Shown: positions 23,889-32,560 of the stretch, piece by piece
How positions within the stretch are numbered: the first letter of the stretch is position 1
How the letters are laid out: each line of letters starts with the position of its first letter
Source: Spirometra erinaceieuropaei
Taxonomy: Eukaryota; Platyhelminthes; Cestoda; Diphyllobothriidea; Diphyllobothriidae
Length of the DNA: 64,000 nt
Reading direction: 5' to 3'
Assembly: GCA_902702965.1 (NCBI GenBank)
Contig: CACRXP010000007.1
Span: 3,047,939-3,111,938, forward strand
Notes under the pieces: generated by a model
Seen by the model: the letters and a program-made list of their open reading frames with translations, nothing else
The model's database searches: none
Told to the model about the DNA's origin: nothing
Program-made: the position numbers and the translations under genes

Positions 23889-23999
23889 CAGTAAACAAAG
23901 TGTTTCGGTACTCGACTATTCTTCTTCACTTATGCATACACCTAGAACTCGAAACTTCGCCTTCATTCGTAATACAACATCCTCCCAAGTGGTGTCTTA

Positions 24000-24487
24000 C
24001 TTCTGGCCTTCCTGTTCGAAACTGAGCGATAATGTAATTTTTACAAGCCAAATTAACAAATGCGGAGACAAAATGTTTAATGAGCGGGCATTTCACGATA
24101 TTAAAAAATCTCATATGTAGGAATTTCTTTAAAGCCGAATTATACCCTTCCTTTGAAAATAAAATTGGAAAAAGACGTAATGTTCTACCAAATGAGTAAA
24201 AAGATGAACATTTTACGCACGTCTTTGGTGAAATATAATTGAATTTTAAGGGCACTGAAAGTCAATGATAAAAATGCATACTAATTTAGTAGCCATCTTT
24301 GCAGAGTATGGTTTTTGCATGCGACCTGAAAGGAGTTCGTTCGAAAGCCGGCATCCCGAGGTAACTGAATTATTATATAAATATGCTGCATAATGATTAA
24401 TTTTACAAACCGACTTAAGTAATCTTTCCGAAACGAAAGGACATTTCAGAATTTCCGTTGACATTTTAATGAGCTTGCACACCCCCT
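24000..24487. mobile_element. foldback element FB, partial copy 3
   Basis: Carries the FB interior and right arm (aaaattggaaaaagacgtaat, tttttgcatgcgacctgaaagga, gaaagccggcatcc) and ends ttgacattttaatgagctt. The left arm is missing. Confidence 0.65.
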
Positions 24488-24889
24488 GTACATCCCACTC
24501 TCACAGACTTCCAACCATAAGTGGCTACTCGTATAGGTAAAGTGCTCAAACTTGTTCCTTTTTCTAGAGGCAAACCGACAAGTCTAGTCACAAAAACCAT
24601 GTTTGTGAGATTAGATGAAGCATAACTTAGTTTGGGTTCACAGGGTCGCTGCTAAAATCTAGTCAGATATGACTGCGAGGCGGCGGATTTCATCACAACA
24701 AGTACGACTCCGCGTCCCCTGTGCAACTTCTCGACAGTTACCAGACGCAGGGAGGGGCCATAAGTGATTGTCGACTTCCGTAATATAATTTCATTATATT
24801 TGTAACGGTGTCATTGCCGGCCCCATTGTAGGCCTATTAGCTGTCGCCTGCGTTAATTAACTGTCTACTTCGAACTACGCCACGTCTAT
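24488..24889. other. no recognisable feature
   Basis: No supported gene or repeat. Confidence 0.35.
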
Positions 24890-25390
24890 TTAGCTGGGTT
24901 TTACTGGTATGATGTAATATGTGACATGGGATGCCTCCCCCCAAACAGGCCACGTGAGAGATGCGCTGGACCTTCACACGGGGACCATATCGGATTCTGG
25001 TAGGCGTTGTCGGATTCGTGCACCATAACAAATGCCAACATTTCCGGAGTTGCGGTGGCAGACCCGGTTGACGGTAGACGTCGCGCACACTGAGACTCCT
25101 GCCTTCCTCTCCATTGCTGTTGTTGACTAAAAAACCTGGTTATTTGCTGTGTGGACCAGGGGGTGTGGAGCGGAACGCCAAGGTGCAGACTCGACCGCGA
25201 TATCCACCTGCAATCTCCCATCCCCCCGCTCCTGTTGATTTTGTCTTGACACCGGGTTGAGGTCGGGGGTGTAGAGAGTGTGGCAGATGCTATGTAAGTC
25301 TGCTGTCACCATAAACCAATTCGCGCACAAGTCACCGTCACCCCGCTGAGGGATACACGGTGGACATCGTCACAAACGACGCTGGAACTG
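24890..25390 (-). repeat. interspersed repeat R1
   Basis: Long minus-strand copy: it shares the gtcacc..gacttgtgcgcgaat, gtagacttacatagcatctgcc and gtcaagacaaaatcaa blocks with the copy at 51180-51660, and also its far part (ggcagacccggtt, atttccggagttgcggtgg). Confidence 0.55.
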
Positions 25391-25399
25391 TATATGTGA

Positions 25400-25700
25400 C
25401 AGGAGAAGTCACCCTTCGATTTCTGCAAACAAGGTTTTTATGCTAGGCCTCCAGCGTTTCCCCTGCCTTGCAGTCGTTTCCTCAGTGGTGTCCGCTTAAC
25501 GCATAACAATCTGCCACAAAACACAAAAGATCCATCCCTTTCTGACACTGTCCCGGGCGTAAAGAAGGGAAAGCGAATTTCCGCTATTGTCTCTGATGAC
25601 GGGTTCGAGCAGGAATCCGAAACACCAGGCAAATAAGGCTCTTGTTCCAGCGATCGTGTTTCCTTCTTCTCGACTGCTTCCCAGACCTCGTCTCTTCGTT
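25400..25700 (+). mobile_element. PLE family A tail, copy 3
   Basis: The hammerhead motif is followed by caaataaggctcttgttcc, agcgatcgtgt and a cttcccagacctcgtctcttcg block that also occurs near position 170. Upstream sequence is too decayed to assign. Confidence 0.55.
25589..25630 (+). ncRNA. hammerhead ribozyme motif, family A copy 3
   Basis: CTGATGA at 25593-25599, stem II GGGTTC/GAATCC with one wobble, GAAAC, stem I GTCT/AGGC intact. The cleavage triplet is ACC rather than GTC, so it is probably inactive. Confidence 0.6.
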
Positions 25701-27099
25701 TATCCTGTCAAGGCGCATTATTTCATGCGTGTTTGTCGCGACCTACTGGTTCTCCTTAGTAGTTGAACTGACAAAAACTGCACCGCTTATGACAGGCAAT
25801 CTGCGGCGCTTCTTCCCGAGCTAGTGGACGAGGGAGATTCTTAGGCGTCGACGGAAGCCGTTGCAGGGCGTTGTTCACATAGGTCACAAAAGATCAGACA
25901 GGGACTCGGACAAACTAACAAAGTTCGTCAGACTAGGAGCTTTTTTGCCACTGGGCTCCGCGACGAGCTGAGGTGTAGATACGCTGCACCAAAACGGGGG
26001 TCCAGCCGACTGGCAGTGCGCAGAGTTCGTAAAGGCCCATAATTACTGCTGCATATGGGGGGGGGGTGTGATAGCACGCCTAGGTGTAGGTCTTTGCGTC
26101 GTGTCCGCCACTGCGTCCAATCCCATCCCCAGCTGGTTGACAGACTCGCACAGTCGATTGGTCATAGGAGAGGAAAGAGAAAGTGCGCCCGAAAGGGGGA
26201 ATACATTCCCACAACGCCTCAGCTCATTCGTCGACCCACTGTCAGTCGCGGTTTCTAAGGTTATTAACTGACGGGATAGCCTGGTCCTTCTCACGATTGA
26301 AAGTCAGGCTATGACGACCCCCTTGGAATCTGGACTTTATGGCACTGTCACACACCCACGTACACATGAGATCTGGTTCACCCTAACAGGTAGACGGTAC
26401 ATTTGGGGGACGGGGTCGTGCGTGGCACGCGTAGAAGGGCTGTTTACTTTTATCAGGCACTACTTCTGCGCGCACCTCCGGCCGTCCGAGTCAGGTGAGC
26501 GAGGTACACGCTGTGCAAACCTGTCTTACTATAAATGACTTCTCACGTAAGTCACTTGTCCTGCGTATCTTCCCCGTGCAACGCGGCGACTGTCGTTTTT
26601 AACGTCTTGTTTTCCGTGTCCTGTAGACAGGCCCCGTGGGAGTCAGCTAATATCCCTTTCATTCCATCGTAGTGGGCTTCCATTCACTTGTTGAGGATTT
26701 GCACACAGCCGCGTCTGTGTGAAGCAAGTTGACTGATTTGGTCCATCAGAACTTGACGCGTGTTAGTTGTCATTAGAATAAAGTTATTCTGACAGAGGGT
26801 AAGAGCGTTCAGGTCTTTAAGCTGGTTGTAAACCCCATCATGAAGTGACAGTTGTGATGCAGTGGACTGATGGTATCGCTTTATAGCGAATGCAAAACTT
26901 CAGCTCATAGATTTCAAACACTGACACTTTGGATTTTTTAAAAGCCACCATTAGTGGGCCCTCAGTGTTCTTCGTGCGTTTTCTGGTATAAAAACGTCAG
27001 CTTAAATGCTGTCCTGTTTGATTTCCCAGGAAATTACTGGTTGCCAATTGGAAGCTTGTGAATATTACGCAGTAAGTCTGTAGTAGCTGATGGATTTCA
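25701..27099. other. no recognisable gene; R7 copy at about 26080-26290
   Basis: R7 motif gatcccatccccagctggttgacagactcgcacagtcg lies at 26108-26160 in split form. A poly-G run is at 26057-26067. Nothing else supported. Confidence 0.35.
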
Positions 27100-27240
27100 G
27101 CTCGAGCAATCATGTGTAAAGCCATTTGAACCAAACCCAAAAGCTTTGCTCTGAAGGACTTACTCCATGTTCGCGCATTTATTTCCTCGGAAATTAAACA
27201 AGGCCTGATGAGGAATTACCGAAAGCATATGCTAGCCAAT
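27100..27240 (+). repeat. repeat R5 ending in a family B type hammerhead
   Basis: The stretch ctgaaggacttactccatgttcg...aacaaggc matches 37330-37410 (cgaaggccttactccaagttcg...aacaaggc). In this copy it leads straight into an intact-looking hammerhead; in the other copy the ribozyme is lost. Confidence 0.55.
27202..27237 (+). ncRNA. hammerhead ribozyme, family B copy 4 (all core positions intact)
   Basis: Stem I GGC (27202-27204) with GCC (27235-27237); CTGATGA (27205-27211); stem II GG/CC around AATTA (27212-27220); GAAA (27221-27224); helix III GC/GC around ATAT (27225-27232), the whole AGCATATGCT being a 10-nt palindrome; then TA, with cleavage predicted after 27234. This is the best canonical match in the window at 36 nt. 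Catalysis is inferred, not shown. Confidence 0.8.
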
Positions 27241-27244
27241 TGAC

Positions 27245-27400
27245 TTTGCAAACTGGAGTGTTGTCGTACGACTAAGTCTGCTACTGTAGGATTTGGTTTG
27301 TCTGCGAATGTCTCTGATGATCGATTCGAGTGAGAATCCAAAACTCCAGTCCAATAAGTTTCTTGTTTCAATGATCGCATCTTCGTCTTCTGATTTGGTT
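27245..27400 (+). mobile_element. PLE family A tail, copy 4 (decayed)
   Basis: Contains a degenerate family A hammerhead followed by ccaataagtttcttgtttcaa and tgatcgcatcttcgtc, equivalent to the tail after the other family A motifs. Confidence 0.5.
27310..27351 (+). ncRNA. hammerhead ribozyme motif, family A copy 4 (degenerate)
   Basis: CTGATGA at 27314-27320 is intact but GAAAC has become AAAAC and the cleavage triplet is lost. Stem II is retained in part. Confidence 0.5.
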
Positions 27401-27559
27401 CATGGCAGAATGTGCACTGTGAAGGCTGTTTTATAGAAGACTATGCAATTACCCGCGTATGAATAGTAGTTGATTGTCGTGTCGCTCAGAATTGGCTGAA
27501 CAATTTTTGGTGGATTTTGGTGGAGTCTTCTTAATTGGGGTGACGAGTAGATGTACTCA

Positions 27560-27900
27560 CGAGTGACGACATCCACCATGTTTCCGCCGAAGTGGGTGCA
27601 ACACCGGTGACTTGCACAGCATCTACCGCACTCGCCATCCTCTCACTCCGTTCGCGATGATGTCAAGACCATTTCAAGGCAACCGCAGATGAGAGCTGAA
27701 TAGCAAATCTACGCGTAACCAACATATGGTCTGGTCCCCATATTATATATAAGGTCTCTGTGAGGGCGACTAGGATGCCACATGGGTGAGAATACCTCAC
27801 TCCTCCAGTCAGTCGTCAGGAGGACCGAGTTATCCAGTCAGCCAGCAGCTTTCTACGCTATGGATCATAACGCACCTATCACGGCGATTTGTCATAACAG
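27560..27900 (+). repeat. interspersed repeat R1, partial copy
   Basis: Shares acatccaccatgt, gacttgcacagcatctaccgcactc and the later ccgagttatccagtcagccagc block with the copy at 1965-2965. Confidence 0.45.
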
Positions 27901-28560
27901 CCGACTGAGGCGCCAACGTGCCTAACATAAGGGAATCGGATCAGTACTATGCGTCTTGCCATTTCCTTTTTTAAACCTTCAATTAGATAAAAGTGCATGA
28001 ACAAGGCGGCGAGATATGTAATTCAACCAACGGCATTTTCAGCAAAAAGACCAGATAAACAATTTTCTCTCAAATGTATTCATTTTGGGCAGCTTTGGAG
28101 CTCAATGAACAATGCGACTTCATCGGTGATGGCAAGAAATGAAATCATGCATTTATATTCAGAAGGGAATGCAGGATGAGGAATGACTGTTGGTTATCAC
28201 TTTCAAAGTTCACGTGGCCAAAGCCAGTCCGTGTTTGTAAAATACTTGCAACAATAGAACAAGTTTGTACAAAATAGACTAAAGTGGTCTGAAATCTCAC
28301 GGCGTGTTCTGCTTGGCCGTGTCCGCCATGACCACGCATAAAGAGGCGACTACGTCTTGGACTCTAAAACAACGGAGATACAAACGTTGGGACCTGTTTT
28401 GGAGACATTAATACGGAACATTATAGATGACGATGGGAATTCAGGAGACGGCCGATGATAACTCAAATAATGACAAATGAAGTGTAACTTGCAACTTGAC
28501 TTGATGATGGTCAGGTCTTCCTCTCATATAATGATACATATAGACATAATGGTGAGGGGC
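27901..28560. other. no recognisable gene
   Basis: No supported feature. Confidence 0.35.
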
Positions 28561-28687
28561 ACTCAGCGGTCGTTCTTATGGAAATTACTCGTTCCGTTTT
28601 GCCTCAGGGCTCTCTCTTGAGCCCAACAAGCAGCCGCACAGCGGCGCATGATATAAGCAGAACGGTATTACCGACAAAGGCAAGGGA

Positions 28688-28732
28688 GACTAAGAGGGCC
28701 ATTTCTGGCATATTAACCGTCGTCAGCCAGTC
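28688..28732 (-). ncRNA. hammerhead ribozyme motif, family S copy 4
   Basis: Minus strand: GACTGG, CTGACGA, C, GGTT/TGCC region, GAAA, TGGCCC, TC, TTAGTC. Stem I still pairs over six positions using two wobbles although both sides changed, which supports a conserved RNA fold. Helix III has lost perfect self-complementarity. Confidence 0.55.
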
Positions 28733-28754
28733 ATACTCAACCCCGAGGTGTGGA

Positions 28755-28826
28755 ACACCTGAGACTCGAACTCGTGACCTGTTAATTAGAAATTCACGCC
28801 TCTAACCACTAAGCCACCGGCCCGTT
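28755..28826 (-). tRNA. tRNA-like block of SINE-S
   Basis: Minus strand shows A-box TGGCTTAGTGGTTAGAGGC and a B-box like GAGTTCGAGTCTC. It is part of the SINE, not a functional tRNA gene. Confidence 0.6.
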
Positions 28827-29035
28827 GTCCTATTGGTTTCGATCGGGAATATACAATGGTAGGGTGCGCTCACCGGTCGGACACCATTCTGCATATATCA
28901 TGCGTCGCTGTGCGGCTGCTGGTTGGGCTCGAGAGAAGGCTCGTAAGGCACAACGGAACGAGTGAGTTCCGCAAGAACGATCGGCGAACGTCCCATGCCA
29001 TTGTATATTCCCGATCGAAACCGACAGGACAACGG

Positions 29036-29105
29036 ACCCGTGGCCCAGTGGTTAGAGGGGTGAACTTCTAATTAACAGGTCACGGGTTCGGATCCCAGTC
29101 GTTCC
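29036..29105 (+). tRNA. tRNA-like block of SINE-S
   Basis: A-box TGGCCCAGTGGTTAGAGG and B-box GGGTTCGGATCCC are visible. Internal RNA polymerase III promoter elements are therefore plausible. Embedded in the repeat. Confidence 0.6.
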
Positions 29106-29124
29106 ACACTTCGGGGTTGGGTAT

Positions 29125-29169
29125 GACTGGCTGACGACGGCTAATAAGCCAGAAATGGCCAGTCCAGTT
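29125..29169 (+). ncRNA. hammerhead ribozyme motif, family S copy 3
   Basis: GACTGG, CTGACGA (29131-29137), C, GGCT/AGCC around AATA, A, GAAA, TGGCCA, GT, CCAGTT. The core is intact, but U16.1 has become G, so cleavage is doubtful. Confidence 0.6.
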
Positions 29170-29243
29170 TCGCTAGTCTTTGTCGGTAATAGTATTCTGA
29201 ATATATATGTATACAAGAGGGGAGACGACAGAGTCTGGGGTTT

Positions 29244-29292
29244 GATTAATACAGAACTGTTCCGGGCTTGTTTACCTTCAATCAGTCAGCCA
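29244..29292 (-). ncRNA. hammerhead-like motif, group R4 (minus copy)
   Basis: Minus strand carries CTGATTGA, then GGTAAACAAGCC, C, GGAAC, CAG TT CTG, TA. Same layout as the copy at 29715-29763, with an eight-base core instead of seven. Stem I is lost. Confidence 0.4.
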
Positions 29293-29470
29293 TAACCCTG
29301 ACCGACAGCTGGGACCGGAAACAAAAATATGCGCACAGACAAACTGGCGCGGCTGGTCCACCACTGGGGTCTGCCAGATGGGCCATAAGCACTTCATCGA
29401 ACCGAAAGTTCATCAGTGCCTCGCCACCTGCCATTCTCTGTTGTTTCAGATCGGGTATTTGTTCTCTCAG

Positions 29471-29471
<1 letters not shown>

Positions 29472-29506
<35 letters not shown>
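29472..29506. repeat. (AT)n microsatellite
   Basis: Alternating AT. Frames with runs of Ile-Tyr across it are artefacts. Confidence 0.95.
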
Positions 29507-29508
<2 letters not shown>

Positions 29509-29535
29509 AAAGGTAATACCGACAAAGACAAGGGA

Positions 29536-29580
29536 GACCGGAATGGCCATTTCTGGCTTATTAGCCGTCATCAGCCAGTC
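29536..29580 (-). ncRNA. hammerhead ribozyme motif, family S copy 2
   Basis: Minus strand: stem I GACTGG with CCGGTC (one wobble), CTGATGA, C, stem II GGCT/AGCC around AATA, A, GAAA, TGGCCA, TT. Identical to copy 1 at 31254-31298. All core bases are present; a C opposite A at the base of stem II and U at the cleavage position are non-optimal. Confidence 0.7.
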
Positions 29581-29599
29581 ATACCCAACCCCAAGTGTG

Positions 29600-29671
29600 G
29601 ATCACTTGAGATTCGAACCCGGGATCTTTGGTCATGGAGTTGAACGCTCTACCATTGAGCCACGGGCCCGT
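29600..29671 (-). tRNA. tRNA-like block of SINE-S
   Basis: Minus strand: GTGGCTCAATGGTAGAGCG (A-box) and GGGTTCGAATCTC (B-box). Nearly identical to 31165-31236. Confidence 0.65.
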
Positions 29672-29689
29672 TGTCCTGCCTGTTCTGAT

Positions 29690-29920
29690 CTCAGCTGCTG
29701 GTGGTCAGGGTTATGATTGGCTGAATGAAGGCAAAATAAGCCCGAAACAGTGCTGTATCAATCTACCCGCATTCTCTGTCGTCCCTCCTCGCTGCTATTA
29801 TGACTTGGCCGACTTCGGCCTGGTAATTGGTTGCCTGTTCGTGACCTTTGCCACACATACGGAGCTTGTTTGCTTTGTGAAGCCAATAGATCGGTGTGCG
29901 CCCATTCCTGATTCATATAT
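29690..29920 (+). repeat. repeat R4 with hammerhead-like motif
   Basis: Shares gctgaatgaaggc..aataagc...accaatctacc and the later gccaataga/gccaataaa..gtgcgc block with 55975-56210, and the ribozyme-like part with 50757-50805 (minus) and 29244-29292 (minus). Confidence 0.6.
29715..29763 (+). ncRNA. hammerhead-like motif, group R4 (best copy)
   Basis: Stem I GATTGG (29715-29720) pairs with TCAATC (29758-29763), one wobble. Core is CTGAATGA (29721-29728), one base longer than CTGAUGA. Stem II GGC/GCC, then C, GAAA, helix III CAG/CTG with a two-base loop, then TA. Resembles family S with compensating changes in stem I. The extra core base may kill activity or define a variant. Confidence 0.5.
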
Positions 29921-29934
29921 ATATATATATATAT
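29917..29934. repeat. (AT)n microsatellite
   Basis: Short alternating AT run between R4 and a group D motif. Confidence 0.9.
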
Positions 29935-30010
29935 GAACAGTAGAAGTGGTAGGCATTCTGATACGATATAACGGAAAGGGAAGAGGTTCTTCGGAAAGAA
30001 TGGAGTTGTA

Positions 30011-30055
30011 CTCGGGAATTTTCGAATTGGTGACACCAACCCGTCGTCAGACGAA
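30011..30055 (-). ncRNA. hammerhead-like motif, group D copy 1
   Basis: Minus strand: CTGACGA, then an 8-bp stem CGGGTTGG/CCAATTCG, then AAAATTC. The stem differs from the other D copies on both strands yet still pairs. The GAA-AATT-C arrangement gives a loop-less self-complementary helix III. Confidence 0.5.
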
Positions 30056-30325
30056 ATGAAGAGAAAAGAGAGAGTGAGACAGGGCAAACATTGACGGCCG
30101 GACCATTAGCGTGTGAGGAGGGATGCGGGTAGGGAGTCATGCTGGGTTCTGAGCCGGCAGGGCAGGAAGGGGGAGGGACCGTTACGGTTCCCCGAGTTGG
30201 ACGGGAGGGAGAATGGTAAGTTGGCAGAACTGCGGGCGCCTGGATTTGCGGCTGCTGATGCATGTCTGCAATCATGGATTCCCTTTGCCGGACTCAGTCT
30301 AAAAGTTAATTGTTTTTGCACACCC

Positions 30326-30370
30326 GTTGTCCGAAGACGAGCTGGGGAACCATTCTCGAAAATTCACAAT
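30326..30370 (+). ncRNA. hammerhead-like motif, group D copy 2
   Basis: Stem I GTTGT (30326-30330) with ACAAT (30366-30370), core CCGAAGA (one change from CTGAAGA), stem II GAG/CTC, GAAA, tetramer AATT, C. It is followed by AATAAAATTTT and a (AT)n run, as expected of an element tail. Confidence 0.5.
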
Positions 30371-30434
30371 AAAATTTTGCTGTTTCCCAAAGGACCTCAC
30401 CTTCCTAATTATATTTCTTGGGATGCCTGTTTTT

Positions 30435-30436
<2 letters not shown>

Positions 30437-30474
<38 letters not shown>
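30437..30474. repeat. (AT)n microsatellite
   Basis: Alternating AT adjoining the left arm of the inverted repeat at the second gap. Confidence 0.95.
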
Positions 30475-30477
<3 letters not shown>

Positions 30478-31133
30478 GATAGTGGGCGCTCACCGATCAG
30501 GTTACGGAACATGCTCGTTCCGTTGTGCCTTGGGGCTCATACTTAAACCCTCGCAGGCAGTCGCACAGCGACTAGTGATATATGTTGGAAAGGNNNNNNN
30601 NNNNNNNNNNNNNNNNNNNNNNNNNNNNNNNNNNNNNNNNNNNNNNNNNNNNNNNNNNNNNNNNNNNNNNNNNNNNNNNNNNNNNNNNNNNNNNNNNNNN
30701 NNNNNNNNNNNNNNNNNNNNNNNNNNNNNNNNNNNNNNNNNNNNNNNNNNNNNNNNNNNNNNNNNNNNNNNNNNNNNNNNNNNNNNNNNNNNNNNNNNNN
30801 NNNNNNNNNNNNNNNNNNNNNNNNNNNNNNNNNNNNNNNNNNNNNNNNNNNNNNNNNNNNNNNNNNNNNNNNNNNNNNNNNNNNNNNNNNNNNNNNNNNN
30901 NNNNNNNNNNNNNNNNNNNNNNNNNNNNNNNNNNNNNNNNNNNNNNNNNNNNNNNNNNNNNNNNNNNNNNNNNNNNNNNNNNNNNNNNNNNNNNNNNNNN
31001 NNNNNNNNNNNNCCTTTCCAACATATATCACTAGTCGCTGTGCGACTGCCTGCGAGGGTTTAAGTATGAGCCCCAAGGCACAACGGAACGAGCATGTTCC
31101 GTAACCTGATCGGTGAGCGCCCACTATCATAAT
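30473..31133. repeat. identical 121-bp inverted arms flanking an assembly gap
   Basis: Bases 30473-30593 are the exact reverse complement of 31013-31133 as far as I can compare by eye. The arms consist of the SINE-S head. Identity ends at 30472/31134. It is either a young head-to-head SINE-S palindrome or an assembly artefact at the gap edge. Confidence 0.85.
30594..31012. other. assembly gap (419 N)
   Basis: Unresolved bases between inverted arms. Mirror-image open frames on both strands here result from the inverted repeat. Confidence 0.95.
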
Positions 31134-31164
31134 TAATATTCCCGATCACAACCGACAGGACAAC

Positions 31165-31236
31165 GGGCCCGTGGCTCAATGGTAGAGCGTTCAACTCCAT
31201 GACCAAAGATCCCGGGTTCGAATCTCAAGTGATCCA
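31165..31236 (+). tRNA. tRNA-like block of SINE-S
   Basis: A-box TGGCTCAATGGTAGAGC at 31172-31188 and B-box GGTTCGAATCT at 31215-31225. The acceptor stem cannot be closed convincingly, so it is a tRNA-derived promoter, not a gene. The source tRNA is not assigned. Confidence 0.65.
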
Positions 31237-31253
31237 CACTTGGGGTTGGGTAT

Positions 31254-31298
31254 GACTGGCTGATGACGGCTAATAAGCCAGAAATGGCCATTCCGGTC
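31254..31298 (+). ncRNA. hammerhead ribozyme motif, family S copy 1
   Basis: Stem I GACTGG (31254-31259) with CCGGTC (31293-31298); CTGATGA (31260-31266); stem II GGCT (31268-31271) with AGCC (31276-31279) around AATA; GAAA (31281-31284); ATGGCCAT palindrome (31284-31291) as helix III; cleavage predicted after T31292. It is 18 nt past the tRNA-like block in the same orientation, so pol III transcripts would contain it. Confidence 0.7.
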
Positions 31299-31326
31299 TC
31301 CCTTGTCTTTGTCGGTATTACCTTTC

Positions 31327-31328
<2 letters not shown>

Positions 31329-31357
<29 letters not shown>
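31329..31357. repeat. (AT)n microsatellite
   Basis: Alternating AT directly 3' of the SINE-S unit. Confidence 0.9.
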
Positions 31358-31359
<2 letters not shown>

Positions 31360-31362
<3 letters not shown>

Positions 31363-32395
31363 TGACGTCTCTACCTAATGTGTAGGAATTTTTTCAATTA
31401 ATTCGTCGCGCTGAATTAATACATCTCTCCGTCTCTTGACCCCTTATGGTTGCAACGATGTGGGGTTCATATCTAAATTGGCTAAACTTGGGAAACTTCG
31501 TAAAAGTCAGCTTTTAACTTTCTTCGGGACTCTGGAAAGTACAAAGTGTGTTATGCAAGAACAGAGGAGTGAGTGGCGTGGCTACTTGACGTCTGACACA
31601 CTGGGGAATTTTGGTTAGCCCCATGGTCCTGAAAAGATGTAGCAGACAGCCTCCTGCCTCGACATAGAAACGTCGGCTTGTTCAGTCAGTAAGTCGGGGG
31701 CTACTAACTGCATATCTGAGTTCTGCTTACAAATTCCTACGGTGTAGTTTTCCATATCGCTATAACCCGAATGCACTGTTGACATGCATAACCGAGGGGA
31801 TTCCCCGTGTTGAGCACGTACGTTGACGGAAACAGACGCACTCAAATAACGAGACCTATCATCTTGGAGTTCAGGCAGGTAGGATGAAGGTGAGATGGCG
31901 CGCAAGATTTGCGAGACAGCTAGTCTGCTCCACGACGGTGTTGGTGACAGAGGCCGCTTAGCGCCAGACAGTCTAGGTTGTGTGTGGAGGTCAGTCCGAT
32001 ACAGGGCGCGTGTTCAGTCCTCTCTTTGCACAGGCCGGTGGTGGTTTACCTTGACCTCGAATGAAATGTTGATGAATCCGACGCCTTCACCGAGGTGACT
32101 AGCCTTGACTGACTGACTGACATTCAGTATTCTGCAGGATTTCGTCAGGACTGCAGTCGGGCTCTCACAGGGAGGCTTAATTCGGACCTGATGTACTTCT
32201 TCTAGACTCGTTAATTTGATCTTAGTTTTTTGGCTCCGAACGGACTGAGGTGGGAGTCATTTGAGGGGTGGGAAATCTCGCTTCACGATTTAGGCCGCTT
32301 TAGGAACAAATATATGGCAAATCACTGTGGCAAAATGGCAAACTCGGTCGACGAATTCACAAACGCTTGTATTTTGAACGTTTTCCTAGGCAATC
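31360..32395. other. no recognisable gene
   Basis: No supported coding or repeat feature. A tgactgactgactga run is at about 32107-32121. Confidence 0.35.
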
Positions 32396-32560
32396 AATCT
32401 AGAATCCACCAGATGACTACCAGGCTCGCGTAAATTATATATGTTTTGGCAGATTATGAATAATTCATAATGACTCAACTGTGAAAAACCCGGCGCCGCG
32501 GTGGGATTCGAAACAAAGAGAGCAAGGGGAAGGCCTTAGTACGGTCAACGCTCAAGTGAA
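32396..32560 (-). repeat. SINE-T partial copy
   Basis: Contains agaatccaccagatgactaccag, ttttggcagattatgaataattc and the 3' half of the tRNA-like block (32491-32554, minus), which breaks off where a LINE fragment begins. Confidence 0.65.

Larger units (their letters stand above)
23469..23931. mobile_element. inverted-repeat element with ribozyme motif in each arm (group G)
   Basis: Arms 23469-23595 and 23805-23931 are inverted copies at roughly 85-90% identity by eye (agtcgag.accg.aacact, then aggagtccatcgtcag, then cagcaacagaacaagcgaca). The spacer is about 210 bp. Each arm holds a hammerhead-like core. No protein frame seen. Confidence 0.7.
28565..29205. mobile_element. head-to-head pair of SINE-S units (minus then plus)
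   Basis: A minus-strand unit (about 28565-28860) and a plus-strand unit (about 28860-29205) each contain a head with the agcagccgcacagcg word, a tRNA-like block and a hammerhead motif, ending with tttgtcggtaata. The pair makes a long imperfect palindrome. Confidence 0.7.
29508..29690 (-). mobile_element. SINE-S unit, 5' part missing
   Basis: From the outer end: ggtaataccgacaaagacaag (read on plus), hammerhead motif, tRNA-like block. It is very close to the unit at 31013-31330 but inverted, and its head is replaced by R4 sequence after 29690. Confidence 0.75.
31013..31330 (+). mobile_element. SINE-S unit, apparently complete
   Basis: Order: head with gcgactgcctgcgagggtt and caaggcacaacggaacgag; ccgacaggacaacggg; tRNA-like block; cacttggggttgggtatga; hammerhead motif; tttgtcggtatta. 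Its start cctttccaacatatat recurs right after its end (31321-31336), which would fit a circular or tandem template. Length about 310 nt. Confidence 0.75.

Noticed and set aside
29416..30475. Ile-Tyr repeat peptides
   Set aside because: Produced by (AT)n microsatellites.
30113..31130. Mirror-image open frames on both strands around the second gap
   Set aside because: They follow from the inverted 121-bp arms and N bases, not from genes.
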